Assembly (NCBI GenBank): GCA_947450895.1
Contig: CANFWT010000030.1
Location: 1 to 32,249 of the forward strand
DNA: 32,249 nt
From: Comamonadaceae bacterium
GTDB lineage: Bacteria; Pseudomonadota; Gammaproteobacteria; Burkholderiales; Burkholderiaceae_C
Direction of reading: 5' to 3'
Part shown: piece after piece, positions 24,734-32,249 of the stretch
Numbering within the stretch: position 1 is the first letter of the stretch
How the letters are laid out: every line of letters begins with the position of its first letter
Position numbers and translations under genes: made by a program
The notes under the pieces: model-generated
Database searches by the model: none
Seen by the model: only the letters and a program-made list of their open reading frames with translations
What the model was told of the DNA's origin: nothing

Positions 24734-26629
24734 ATGTTCCTGCGCACAATCAGGATGCTGGCGCTTGGCTGGCGCTGGGATACGCTGCGCCGCTGGTGCT
24801 TCGGCGTCGCGCTGGCCATGGGCTTGGGCCTGGGTAGCGCCGCAGCGCAAGACCTTATCAGCGAACGCGCCTACTTTGAGGACACGTCCGGAACAATGGA
24901 GCTGGCGCAGGTGCTAGGCGCCCCGTTCCACCAAGCGGGTGGCATCCTCAACCGGGGGGTGACCCATTCGGCCATTTGGTTGCGCTTTGTGGTGCGCGCC
25001 GCTCCGGATCCAGGCCAGCTCATGCTGCACGTGGTGCCGTCCACTTTGGATGAGTTAACGCTGTACGTACCGCAATCTGCCGACCCCACACGTTTCCAAA
25101 GAGTCGACCTTTCCGCCTGGCCGCCCAAGGCCGACTATGGCTGGATGCGCGAGGAAGGTCCGCCACCGCATGCCTTCTATTACCTTCGCGTGGCCAACAA
25201 CCGTTCCTTGGCTTTTTCTGCCCAAGTGCTGGATGCCTCTGGGTACCGAGGAATGGAAATCGGGCGCGCAATGTTGTTTGGTTCCGTGGTGGCGTGCCTT
25301 GTGATCGTCTTGTTTGGCTTGTTGGGGCTGTTTGCGCAGCGGCGGGAGTCACTCAACCTCTTGCTGGCACTCAACCTCGCCTCCAGTTTTTTTCTTTTCT
25401 TGGCTTGGTTTGGCTACTTGCGGGACTATGCGGTGCTCGCGCCATTGGCCACCAAAGACGTGTACCAGTACATGTCCTTGGTAGACATGGCCTCGGGCAT
25501 CTGCTTTCACTGGGTGTTACTGAGTCGTTTTGGTCTTTCGCCGTGGATGCGAAAAATTGCCTGGGCCTGTGGCGCATGTTTTGTCGGCCTGTTTCTTGGC
25601 TTCCCTTTTCTCGAGGGGCACCTGATGATGAAGCTGGCCCTGGCGGTTACCGGCCTGTCGGCCACCGTCTTGTTGATACTGGTGCCTTTGGCCTTGCGCA
25701 AACACCGTCGCGCTCAGCGGGTCATTGGTGGCATGGCCATGGTCTTTCTGTTGGTGGTGGCCTATTCCGGTGCGGCGCTGCTCGGCCTGGTGCAGGCGCA
25801 GGCTTCGGACATCAACCTTCCCGCTTGGCGCATGCTGTTAACCCCGGTGTTGTTTGGCTTTGTGGCGTGGATGGTTGACCGTGACCTGCGCGGTCAGTTG
25901 CAGCTCGCCCAGGCCAATGAGGCCTTGTCTAAGCGCCTGGCAGCCGACGAAGCGCAGCGCCGCCAGACCCAGGCGCGTTTCATGACCATGTTGATGCATG
26001 AGGTGAAAACCCCGCTGTCTATTATTCAGCTCGCAGCAGCCTCGTTGGCACGGCGCATCGAGCATGGGAGCAAAGATGCAGCGCGCATTCAAAGCATAGA
26101 CCGCGCCGTAGATGACCTCAATGGCCTGGTCGAGCGTTGCGGTCAGGCCGACCGTCTGGCCGAGGGCGCCGAAAAAGTACAGCTGCAACTGCAGAATTTT
26201 CGCCTGCAAACGCTGATTGGTGACGTGCTGGAAAGTGTGGGCGCCGAGCGCATCGACGTACGCACCCAGGGGCAGGTCTGGATCAAGTCGGACTACCAGT
26301 ACCTTCGCTTGGTTCTGTTGAACCTGTTGGGCAACGCCCTGAAATACTCCGCCCCCCGCAGCACCGTGGTTTTGAAATTGGCCTCTGAGGCCCGTGATGG
26401 AACGGCCGGACTTGCCGTGCACATCGAGAACAAGGTGGGGGCCGCAGGTTATCCCGACCCGAAAAAAGTGTTCAATCGCTACTACCGGGCCGAAGGCGCC
26501 CGTTCGCAGATGGGTGCCGGTCTGGGCCTGTGGCTTTCTCAGGAGGTCGCCCGCCAGCTTGGCACCGAGATCGTTTTGCATGCACAGACTGAACGCGTCA
26601 TCTTTACCTTTTGGATGCCAACCGCTTAG
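24734..26629 (+). CDS. 7TMR-DISM sensor histidine kinase
   Basis: A 631-residue membrane sensor kinase. Order of parts: a signal peptide (about 1-39, FGVALAMGLGLGSAAAQ); a periplasmic 7TMR-DISM extracellular domain (about 45-165, with DTSGTMELAQVLGAPFHQAG and SAIWLRFVV), a fold that probably binds carbohydrate or similar ligands; seven membrane segments (about 175-385); a short coiled coil; HisKA with FMTMLMHEVKTPLS (phospho-acceptor His422); and HATPase with VLLNLLGNALKYS and GAGLGLWLSQEVARQLG. The G1 box is atypical: IENKVGAAGYPDPKKVF replaces DxGxG, a variant I believe is common in this kinase group. No response regulator gene is adjacent. It is 99 bases upstream of the type I secretion genes on the same strand. 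Confidence 0.9.
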   Translation: MFLRTIRMLALGWRWDTLRRWCFGVALAMGLGLGSAAAQDLISERAYFEDTSGTMELAQVLGAPFHQAGGILNRGVTHSAIWLRFVVRAAPDPGQLMLHVVPSTLDELTLYVPQSADPTRFQRVDLSAWPPKADYGWMREEGPPPHAFYYLRVANNRSLAFSAQVLDASGYRGMEIGRAMLFGSVVACLVIVLFGLLGLFAQRRESLNLLLALNLASSFFLFLAWFGYLRDYAVLAPLATKDVYQYMSLVDMASGICFHWVLLSRFGLSPWMRKIAWACGACFVGLFLGFPFLEGHLMMKLALAVTGLSATVLLILVPLALRKHRRAQRVIGGMAMVFLLVVAYSGAALLGLVQAQASDINLPAWRMLLTPVLFGFVAWMVDRDLRGQLQLAQANEALSKRLAADEAQRRQTQARFMTMLMHEVKTPLSIIQLAAASLARRIEHGSKDAARIQSIDRAVDDLNGLVERCGQADRLAEGAEKVQLQLQNFRLQTLIGDVLESVGAERIDVRTQGQVWIKSDYQYLRLVLLNLLGNALKYSAPRSTVVLKLASEARDGTAGLAVHIENKVGAAGYPDPKKVFNRYYRAEGARSQMGAGLGLWLSQEVARQLGTEIVLHAQTERVIFTFWMPTA

Positions 26630-26728
26630 GTCCCCCGGCTGAGAGATGCCGCTGATGTTGCAAGTTTGTGCAAGCTTCGATAAGGTGTAAAACCTAAGCT
26701 GGTTTGTTATTCTTTATTTTTTGCAGTT

Positions 26729-28075
26729 ATGCCTCTTTCTTTCGTTCAAACGGTGAATGCTTCTACGCTCCCCCAGCGGGGCCTCGCAAGTGCGGTGGCG
26801 CGTCTGTACCGCCCCGGCTTGGCGTGTGCGCTTGCGCTGCTGGGATGCTTTGCGCCCAGCGCAGCGTCAGCACAAGTGCTTGAAGGGCTGGTCAATGCGG
26901 CCCTGCAATCGCATCCCTCTACCGTGGGGCAGCGCGCGCTGGTGGCGTCGGCGCAGGCGGGCTTGGAGAGCGCCAAGTGGCAATTTTTTCCCACGCCTTC
27001 GGCCACGGTGGAGTCGGCCGGCACCAGTGGCAGTGACCCGTCATACCGCGGTGACCCGCAGGTCGCTACCTTTCGTTTGCAGCAGCCGCTCTGGACGGGC
27101 GGCCGTTTGACGGCGGGGTTGGACAAAGCCCAGGCGGGCGTGAGCCTGAGCCAGGCCGCATACCAGGAGGTGCGTCAGCAACTGGCGCTCAAGGTGCTCC
27201 AGGCCTACAGCGAATGGCTGTCCGCGCACCTCAAAAACCAAGCCAATGAAGCCAGTCAGGCCACCCACCTGCGCCTGCGCGAGCAGGTGCAGCGGCGCAT
27301 CGCAGAGGGTGTGTCGGCCCAAAGCGACCTGGTGTTGGCCCAAAGTCGGTTGGACGCCATCACCGCCGACGTCACCGCCAGCTCTGCGCAGCGCGACATT
27401 GCCATTTCCCGCCTGGGCCAATTGGTGGGCCAGCCGGTAGACGGCAAAGCCCTGGAGGCCGCCATCGCGCGTCCACGGGCGCTGATGCAGAACCCCCAGG
27501 CGCTGATGGAGCAGGCCCTGGCCCTGAGCCCCAGCATCCAAAAAGCCAGGTACCAAGCGCAGGTGCAGCTCGCGGTGGTGAGCGAACGCGGCGCCGACCT
27601 GCAGCCCGAGTTTTACGCCCGGCTGGAACAGCAGTACGGAAACTTCAGCTACACCAACGCATTGCCAGAGACCCGCGTGTTTGTGGGCGTCACTAGCCGG
27701 CTGGGTGCGGGGCTGTCGTCCGCGTCCAATGTGCAGGCAGCGCGCACCCAGTACGAGGCCGCACTGGCCGAAATCGATGTGCAGTCGCGTCTGGTAGCGG
27801 ACCAAGTGAGTGCAGACCAGGCGCTGGCGGCGTCGGCAGACAGCCGCATGGCCTCGGTTCGAGCCTCTTTGGTGTCTGCCAAGGAACTTTCGGACTCGTA
27901 TGACCGCCAGTTTCTGGCCGGGCGCAAGTCCTGGCTGGACGTGATGAATGCCGCGCGCGAGCTGGCGCAAACCGAAACCCTCCTGGCAGACCTGTTGTCC
28001 ACCCAAGTCGTGGTGACCTGGCGCCTGGCGCTGAGCGCGCGTGGCCTGGACGCCGTCACGCAAGCAACACCCTAA
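26729..28075 (+). CDS. TolC-family outer membrane protein of type I secretion system
   Basis: Outer-membrane channel of a type I exporter, 448 residues. A signal peptide ends near residue 48 (ACALALLGCFAPSAASAQ). Two TolC-type repeats follow, each beginning with long alpha-helical, Ala/Gln-rich stretches: ALQSHPSTVGQRALVASAQ, QPLWTGGRLTAGLDKAQAG, and in the second half LALSPSIQKARYQAQVQLAV and YEAALAEIDVQSRLVADQVS. The end has RQFLAGRKSWLDVMNAAREL, a feature of secretion-type TolC proteins. The ATG at 26729 has no clear ribosome site; a GTG at 26795 would leave a compact 27-residue signal peptide and could be the true start. It is followed by the ABC exporter after 15 bases. Confidence 0.93.
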   Translation: MPLSFVQTVNASTLPQRGLASAVARLYRPGLACALALLGCFAPSAASAQVLEGLVNAALQSHPSTVGQRALVASAQAGLESAKWQFFPTPSATVESAGTSGSDPSYRGDPQVATFRLQQPLWTGGRLTAGLDKAQAGVSLSQAAYQEVRQQLALKVLQAYSEWLSAHLKNQANEASQATHLRLREQVQRRIAEGVSAQSDLVLAQSRLDAITADVTASSAQRDIAISRLGQLVGQPVDGKALEAAIARPRALMQNPQALMEQALALSPSIQKARYQAQVQLAVVSERGADLQPEFYARLEQQYGNFSYTNALPETRVFVGVTSRLGAGLSSASNVQAARTQYEAALAEIDVQSRLVADQVSADQALAASADSRMASVRASLVSAKELSDSYDRQFLAGRKSWLDVMNAARELAQTETLLADLLSTQVVVTWRLALSARGLDAVTQATP

Positions 28076-28090
28076 AAGCCCCCACCACGC

Positions 28091-30271
28091 ATGAATGCCC
28101 CGGAAATCAAAAACTTGGTGTCGCTGGACACCTCGCCCAACCTGCTGCCCTGCCTGAGCCGCCTGGCGCAACTCCAGCAGGAGAGCGTAGACCGCCTGGC
28201 CGTGCAAGAGGCCGCCGTGGCCGCCTTGGCCGCCGCCGCGCAGCAGGGCAAGCCCAACGATCCCCGCTTGCAACTCAAGACCGTGGCGCACCATTTGCAG
28301 GTGCCCCCTGCGCGCTGGTTGTCAGCGCCTGATGCGGCCAAACTCCCCGCCCTGGTGTTTGCGCTCGAAGGCGCCGAACAAGAAGGCCAGTGGGGCGTGT
28401 TGCGCGGGCAAAACGCCCAAGGTCAATGGATGAGCGAATGGTGGGACGTGCCATCGAGCCGGTGGCTGGAGCGACTGGACGCCAGCCTGAGCGGCCACGC
28501 GGTGGCCAACTTTAAGCTCACCCGACCGTTTTCGGCCAGTAACAGCCCGGTTTTTCAGCTCATCCGCGACGAGATTTTTTCCCACGGAAAAATTGTGCGC
28601 GAGGCCGTGGTGGGCGGCATGATGATCAACCTGGTGGCCTTGGTCACCTCGTTTTACAGCATGCAGGTGTATGACCGCGTCATACCCACCGCCGCTGCGC
28701 AAACCTTGCTCGTGCTGACGCTGGGGGTGTTGGGCGCCATCGTTTTTGAGTTGGTTGCCAAGCGGGTGCGCAGCACGTTGTACGAACGCTTGATTGACGA
28801 GGTCGACCAGCGCTTGGCGCGCACCATTTACCTTCGCTTTTTAGCCGTGCGTCTGGACCAGTTGCCCCAGAGCGTGGGCGCGCTGGCCTCGCAAATGCGG
28901 GGCTATGAAACCGTGCGCGGTTTCTTTACTGCCATGACCACCAATTTATTGGTCGACGCCCCGTTTGCGCTGCTGTTTTTGGCGGTGATAGCCATGGTGG
29001 GTGGGTTGCTGGCCGTCATCCCGCTGGTGTTTTTTGTGGTCTGTCTGGGCGTGGGACTGTATTACCGCAAACAGGTGGACGCGCTGGCCAAAAAGTCCAA
29101 TGCGGCCAGCAACCTTAAAACCGGGTTGCTGGTAGAAACCATCGAAGGCGCTGAAAGCATCAAATCCGGCCAGGGCGGCTGGCGCATGCTATCGCGCTGG
29201 ATGAAAACCACTGACGACGCGCGTGACAATGACTTGCAAATGCGCAACGTCAGCGAGCACTCGCAGCACTTGGCGGCCTCGCTGCAGCAGGTCTCCTACA
29301 CCTTGTTGGTGGCCGGCGGCGCCTTGATGGTCAGCCGCGGCGAAATCACGCAAGGCGCGTTGATTGCTTGCTCTATTCTTTCGGGCCGGGTGTTGACGCC
29401 GGTGTCTTCCATCCCGGGCATGCTGGTGCAGTGGGCCCACGCCAAGGCGGCCTTGCAGGGCCTGGACCGCTTATGGGCGTTGCAAGACGACCACCATGGC
29501 CAGGAGCAGCCGGTGGTGGTGGGCAGCATTCGGGGTGAATACAAGTTTGAAGGCGTGGTCAGCAACTACGGAGCCAAAAAAGCGCTCGCGGTACCAGCGC
29601 TGGCCATCCGCCCGGGTGAAAAAATTGGCATTCTGGGGCCTATAGGCGCCGGCAAAACCACCATGCTGCGTCTGCTCTCGGGCATGTACAAGCCCCAGCA
29701 AGGGCGCATCTTGCTCGACGACGTGGACATCGCCCACTTGTCCAAGCCCCTTTTGGCGGAAAACCTGGGTTATGTGCAGCAAGACGGCCGCCTGTTCGCC
29801 GGCACCCTGCGCGACAATCTCATCCTGGGCCAGCTGGATCCGGGCGATGACGTGATTTTGGAGACCGCGCGCAAAACTGGCCTGCTACACGCGGTGATTA
29901 CCGCCCACCCCAAAGGCTTGCAGCAGGAGATTTTTGAGGGCGGCACCGGGCTGTCCGGCGGGCAACGGCAGCTGGTCAACCTCACCCGGGCGTTTTTGCG
30001 CAAGCCCAAAATCTGGCTGCTGGACGAGCCCACCGCGTCCATGGACCGGGCGTTGGAGCAGCAAGTCATGCAGGCCCTGCGCGCCGCCATCGGTCCGCTA
30101 GACACACTGGTGCTGGTCACTCACAAGGGCGAAATGCTTGAACTGGTGGACCGCGTGATGGTGGTCGCCAACCAGCAAGTGGTGCTTGACGGCCCCAAAG
30201 CCCAGGTACTGCAAAAGCTGCAAACTCCTGCGCCCCAGTCCCAAGCCCAGCCCCAAGCCCAGGCGCGTTAG
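28091..30271 (+). CDS. Type I secretion ABC transporter (LapB-like, degenerate C39 domain)
   Basis: Inner-membrane ABC exporter, 726 residues. An N-terminal C39-like domain (about 1-145) lacks the Cys-containing peptidase motif and so is a non-cleaving, substrate-docking domain, as in LapB/HlyB-type exporters of adhesins and RTX proteins. Membrane segments lie at about 175-430 (VGGMMINLVALVTSFYSMQV, LLVLTLGVLGAIVFELVAKR). The nucleotide-binding domain has Walker A GPIGAGKTTMLR, signature LSGGQRQLVNL, Walker B IWLLDEP and the H-loop in LVTHK, all intact. The C-terminus is a short Gln/Ala/Pro-rich tail. Genes for the TolC channel and HlyD adaptor flank it with gaps of 15 and 31 bases, so the three form one operon. 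The likely cargo is the convergent VCBS protein. Confidence 0.95.
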   Translation: MNAPEIKNLVSLDTSPNLLPCLSRLAQLQQESVDRLAVQEAAVAALAAAAQQGKPNDPRLQLKTVAHHLQVPPARWLSAPDAAKLPALVFALEGAEQEGQWGVLRGQNAQGQWMSEWWDVPSSRWLERLDASLSGHAVANFKLTRPFSASNSPVFQLIRDEIFSHGKIVREAVVGGMMINLVALVTSFYSMQVYDRVIPTAAAQTLLVLTLGVLGAIVFELVAKRVRSTLYERLIDEVDQRLARTIYLRFLAVRLDQLPQSVGALASQMRGYETVRGFFTAMTTNLLVDAPFALLFLAVIAMVGGLLAVIPLVFFVVCLGVGLYYRKQVDALAKKSNAASNLKTGLLVETIEGAESIKSGQGGWRMLSRWMKTTDDARDNDLQMRNVSEHSQHLAASLQQVSYTLLVAGGALMVSRGEITQGALIACSILSGRVLTPVSSIPGMLVQWAHAKAALQGLDRLWALQDDHHGQEQPVVVGSIRGEYKFEGVVSNYGAKKALAVPALAIRPGEKIGILGPIGAGKTTMLRLLSGMYKPQQGRILLDDVDIAHLSKPLLAENLGYVQQDGRLFAGTLRDNLILGQLDPGDDVILETARKTGLLHAVITAHPKGLQQEIFEGGTGLSGGQRQLVNLTRAFLRKPKIWLLDEPTASMDRALEQQVMQALRAAIGPLDTLVLVTHKGEMLELVDRVMVVANQQVVLDGPKAQVLQKLQTPAPQSQAQPQAQAR

Positions 30272-30302
30272 CAGCCCAACCTCTTAAGTCCGTTTGCCAC
30301 CC

Positions 30303-31469
30303 ATGTCTTCTTACCCCACGCCACGCAGCGCCCAAGGCGGCTTTCTATCCATGACGCTCTTGCTCGCCATCGGGCTGATCGCGTTTGCCTTGTGGGCGGT
30401 GTTTTTTGAGATAGAACAAACCGTGCGGGCGCAAGGCCAGATCATTCCAGACAGCCGCACCCAGGTTATCCAGTCCGCTGATGGCGGCGTGTTGCAAAAG
30501 CTGCTGGTCATCGAAGGGCAGAGTGTTAAAGCCGGCCAGAAGCTGGCCGAACTCGAGCCCGAGCGCTCGCGCGCAGGCTTTGATGAGGGGCGGGCTAAAG
30601 AAGCTGCGCTGCTGGCTGCCCTGGCGCGCACCCAGGCTGAGGCCCTGGACCAGCCGCCCGTGTTTGAGCGCAAACTCAAGGCCTATCCAGAAATCGTGGC
30701 GGTGCAGCGGGCTTTGTACCTGCAGCGCAAGCGGGGCTTGCAAGAAGAGCTGTCTACCCTGCAATCGGGGCTGGACATGGCCAAGGAAGAGCTGCGCATG
30801 AACGAGGCCTTGCTCAAGGCCGGCGACACCAGTCGCCTGGAAGTGATGCGCGCACAGCGCCAGGTGGCGGAATTTGAAGGCAAGATCAACGCCACCCGCA
30901 ACAAATACCTGCAAGACGCCCGCGCCGAGGCCACCAAGCTCTCCGAAGACCTGGCCGCCAACAGCTTCAAGCTCGACGAACGCCAGAGCGTGTTGGGCCA
31001 CACGGTGATCAAAGCGCCGGTGGCAGGCGTAGTGAAGTACCTCAAGATCACGACCATAGGCGGTGTGCTGCGCCCGGGTGACGAGATGATGCAAATCTCA
31101 CCCACCGAGAGTGACATGGTGATTGAGGTCAAGATCAGTCCTGTGGACATCGGACAGTTGCGCCTGGGCTTACCGGTGTCGGTGAAGCTCGACGCGTTTG
31201 ACTACTCGGTTTACGGTAGTTTGACCGGCGAACTGGTGTACCTCAGCTCCGACACCCTGGCCGAACAAGGCCCCAATGGCCAAACCAGCAGCTACTACCG
31301 CGCCCATGTGCGCCTCAACCCCGCGCAAACCAACCCCATGCTCGCCAAGTTAGACCTCAAGCCTGGTATGACCGCCACGGTCGACATCCGCATCGGCACC
31401 CGCTCCGTGCTCAAATACCTGGCCAAGCCTATTTACAAGGCCTTTGGCGGGGCGCTGAACGAGCGTTGA
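30303..31469 (+). CDS. HlyD/LapC-family type I secretion periplasmic adaptor
   Basis: Membrane-fusion protein linking the ABC exporter to TolC, 388 residues from the ATG at 30303. A short cytoplasmic tail is followed by one membrane anchor (about 17-36, TLLLAIGLIAFALWAVFFEI). Then come the split lipoyl halves (VRAQGQIIPDSRTQVIQSAD and VIKAPVAGVVKYLKITTIGG), separated by a long coiled-coil hairpin (about 85-225, rich in Ala, Glu, Gln), and a beta-barrel/membrane-proximal end with VSVKLDAFDYSVYGSLTG. The final RIGTRSVLKYLAKPIYKAF matches the HlyD-family C-terminal signature. It is the last gene of the secretion operon, convergent with the adhesin gene. Confidence 0.95.
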   Translation: MSSYPTPRSAQGGFLSMTLLLAIGLIAFALWAVFFEIEQTVRAQGQIIPDSRTQVIQSADGGVLQKLLVIEGQSVKAGQKLAELEPERSRAGFDEGRAKEAALLAALARTQAEALDQPPVFERKLKAYPEIVAVQRALYLQRKRGLQEELSTLQSGLDMAKEELRMNEALLKAGDTSRLEVMRAQRQVAEFEGKINATRNKYLQDARAEATKLSEDLAANSFKLDERQSVLGHTVIKAPVAGVVKYLKITTIGGVLRPGDEMMQISPTESDMVIEVKISPVDIGQLRLGLPVSVKLDAFDYSVYGSLTGELVYLSSDTLAEQGPNGQTSSYYRAHVRLNPAQTNPMLAKLDLKPGMTATVDIRIGTRSVLKYLAKPIYKAFGGALNER

Positions 31470-31470
31470 G

Positions 31471-31534
31471 CTGGACGGTTAGCGGGTTAAACATTTCCCT
31501 CTTTACAACGGTCCAGTGCATTGCCAGGCACTGG
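31471..31534. other. Overlapping inverted repeats between convergent hlyD-like and adhesin genes
   Basis: CTGGACGGTT (31471-31480) pairs with AACGGTCCAG (31507-31516) with one mismatch. A second, perfect stem CCAGTGC/GCACTGG (31513-31519 and 31528-31534) overlaps the right arm of the first, so the two hairpins exclude each other. Neither has a clear T-run on either strand. They may act as a shared end for the two convergent transcripts. Confidence 0.35.
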
Positions 31535-31646
31535 AAAGCTTGCTGCTGTTTGCGCCGCACCCGCTACCAGTTTCTTGAGGCTGCGACTTGGCGTCCAATT
31601 CAGGCCTAACCGGGGCGGCGCAGACCACCCCGTATACGCCCAGGTA

Positions 31647-32249
31647 TCAGATACCCACATAGTTGACCGGGAAAGTCACGATCAGGTCAAGCGTCGTCCC
31701 ATCGTCCGCTGCAACCTGCAGGTGGTCTGTGTGCACGGTTCCATCAAGGAGGGCTGTTTGAGTTGGGTCGACCTCGTAGGCCCAAGTGCCATCCGTACCC
31801 ACAGTGAAGGTACCAAAGCCATCTAAGCCTGCCACCGCCTGCTGCGCTTGGAACAGGTTTGCAGTGCCATCTACGTCAGTAGCGTGCAGGGTTCCAGAAA
31901 CTCTGGTGTCCGTTGCTCCGAAAGTACCGGAAATATCCCCTGTAATCACCGCGGCGTCATTGGCGCCTGTGACGCTTACCTTGAGTAAGTCGGAACAGGT
32001 GTTATGGCTCGGGTCTGTGGCGGTGACGATGAAGCTCTCGCTGGTATCAGCAGTCAGGGCGTTGATGGCTGCAGCATTGGGCGCATAGGTGTACGCGCCG
32101 GTGCTGGTGTCGAGCGTCAGGGTTCCGTAGGTGCCCGCCAATACGGCCGTGCTGCCTGTGACGGTGCCGCCATCGATGCCGTAGGTAAAGCTTGAAACGC
32201 CAGTTTCACTTGCTTGCAGGGTGCCGGTTTGGTCACTGAAGGTGTCTGC
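31647..32249 (-). CDS. C-terminal part of a VCBS-repeat surface adhesin (5' end beyond window)
   Basis: The frame is open from the right edge to a TGA at 31647, giving the last 200 residues of a larger protein. They form two VCBS/cadherin-like beta-sandwich repeats. The first contains TGTLQASETGVSSFTYGIDG, GTYGTLTLDTSTGAYTYAPN and the linker SVTGANDAAVITG; the second contains VSGTLHATDVDG, FGTFTVGTDGTWAYEVDPTQ and LQVAADDGTTLDLIVTF. Such repeats form the stalks of giant adhesins secreted by type I systems and exposed on the surface. The convergent secretion operon makes this its likely cargo. Oddly, the protein ends within six residues of the last domain with no glycine-rich RTX nonapeptides, so the usual C-terminal secretion region is not visible. 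Repeat number and N-terminus are outside the window. Confidence 0.85.
   Translation of the reverse strand, partial: ADTFSDQTGTLQASETGVSSFTYGIDGGTVTGSTAVLAGTYGTLTLDTSTGAYTYAPNAAAINALTADTSESFIVTATDPSHNTCSDLLKVSVTGANDAAVITGDISGTFGATDTRVSGTLHATDVDGTANLFQAQQAVAGLDGFGTFTVGTDGTWAYEVDPTQTALLDGTVHTDHLQVAADDGTTLDLIVTFPVNYVGI

Noticed and set aside
26636..26670. CTGAGA at 26639 resembling the thi-box of a TPP riboswitch
   Set aside because: The other conserved thi-box segments (GGGGTGC before it, GAACCTGA-type segment after it) are missing, and the downstream gene is a TolC-type channel, not a thiamine gene.

Overview
The window looks like chromosomal DNA of a GC-rich betaproteobacterium. DnaK, DnaJ, GrpE, DnaG and an RpoD of about 800 residues read like those of Burkholderiales, most likely Comamonadaceae (a Rhodoferax-like genus would fit, but that is an impression from protein style, not a database match). 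There are no rRNA or tRNA genes, CRISPR arrays or insertion sequences that I can see, and no gene-free stretch longer than about 230 bases.

Left part (1-14448, all on the minus strand, read right to left): an AhpD-like protein and a periplasmic gamma-glutamyltransferase, then dnaG, rpoD, aroE, an FKBP isomerase, grpE, dnaK, dnaJ, a beta-CASP metallo-hydrolase, and trhO, which runs off the left edge. This joins a dnaG-rpoD core (rpsU is not next to it) to the chaperone genes. Three sites matching the heat-shock sigma-32 consensus, all with the same 13-base spacer, lie before rpoD, grpE and dnaK. That suggests heat shock raises the housekeeping sigma factor together with the Hsp70 machine. Hairpins follow dnaK and dnaJ.

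Middle part (14522-22651): a small carboxymuconolactone-decarboxylase protein and slyX flank a probable methylated-amine catabolic island. It has an MttB-family methyltransferase without a pyrrolysine codon and two large FAD/GcvT-type demethylating oxidoreductases. One resembles dimethylglycine dehydrogenase and the other sarcosine dehydrogenase; they are transcribed divergently from an AT-rich control region carrying a 14-base repeat pair. An XRE-cupin regulator follows the second enzyme directly. Together these could strip methyl groups stepwise from glycine betaine (or a similar quaternary amine) down to glycine, but no corrinoid protein is encoded nearby, which is the main puzzle of the window.

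Right part (22678-32249): a PAS-LuxR regulator diverges from a two-subunit 3-oxoacid CoA-transferase (scoAB) across a 110-base gap holding a near-perfect 22-base palindrome. Then come a 7TMR-DISM sensor histidine kinase without a partner response regulator, and a type I secretion system (TolC-like, LapB-like ABC exporter, HlyD/LapC-like adaptor). Convergent with it is the C-terminal end of a VCBS-repeat adhesin, the likely cargo. That end stops straight after a VCBS domain with no visible RTX repeats.
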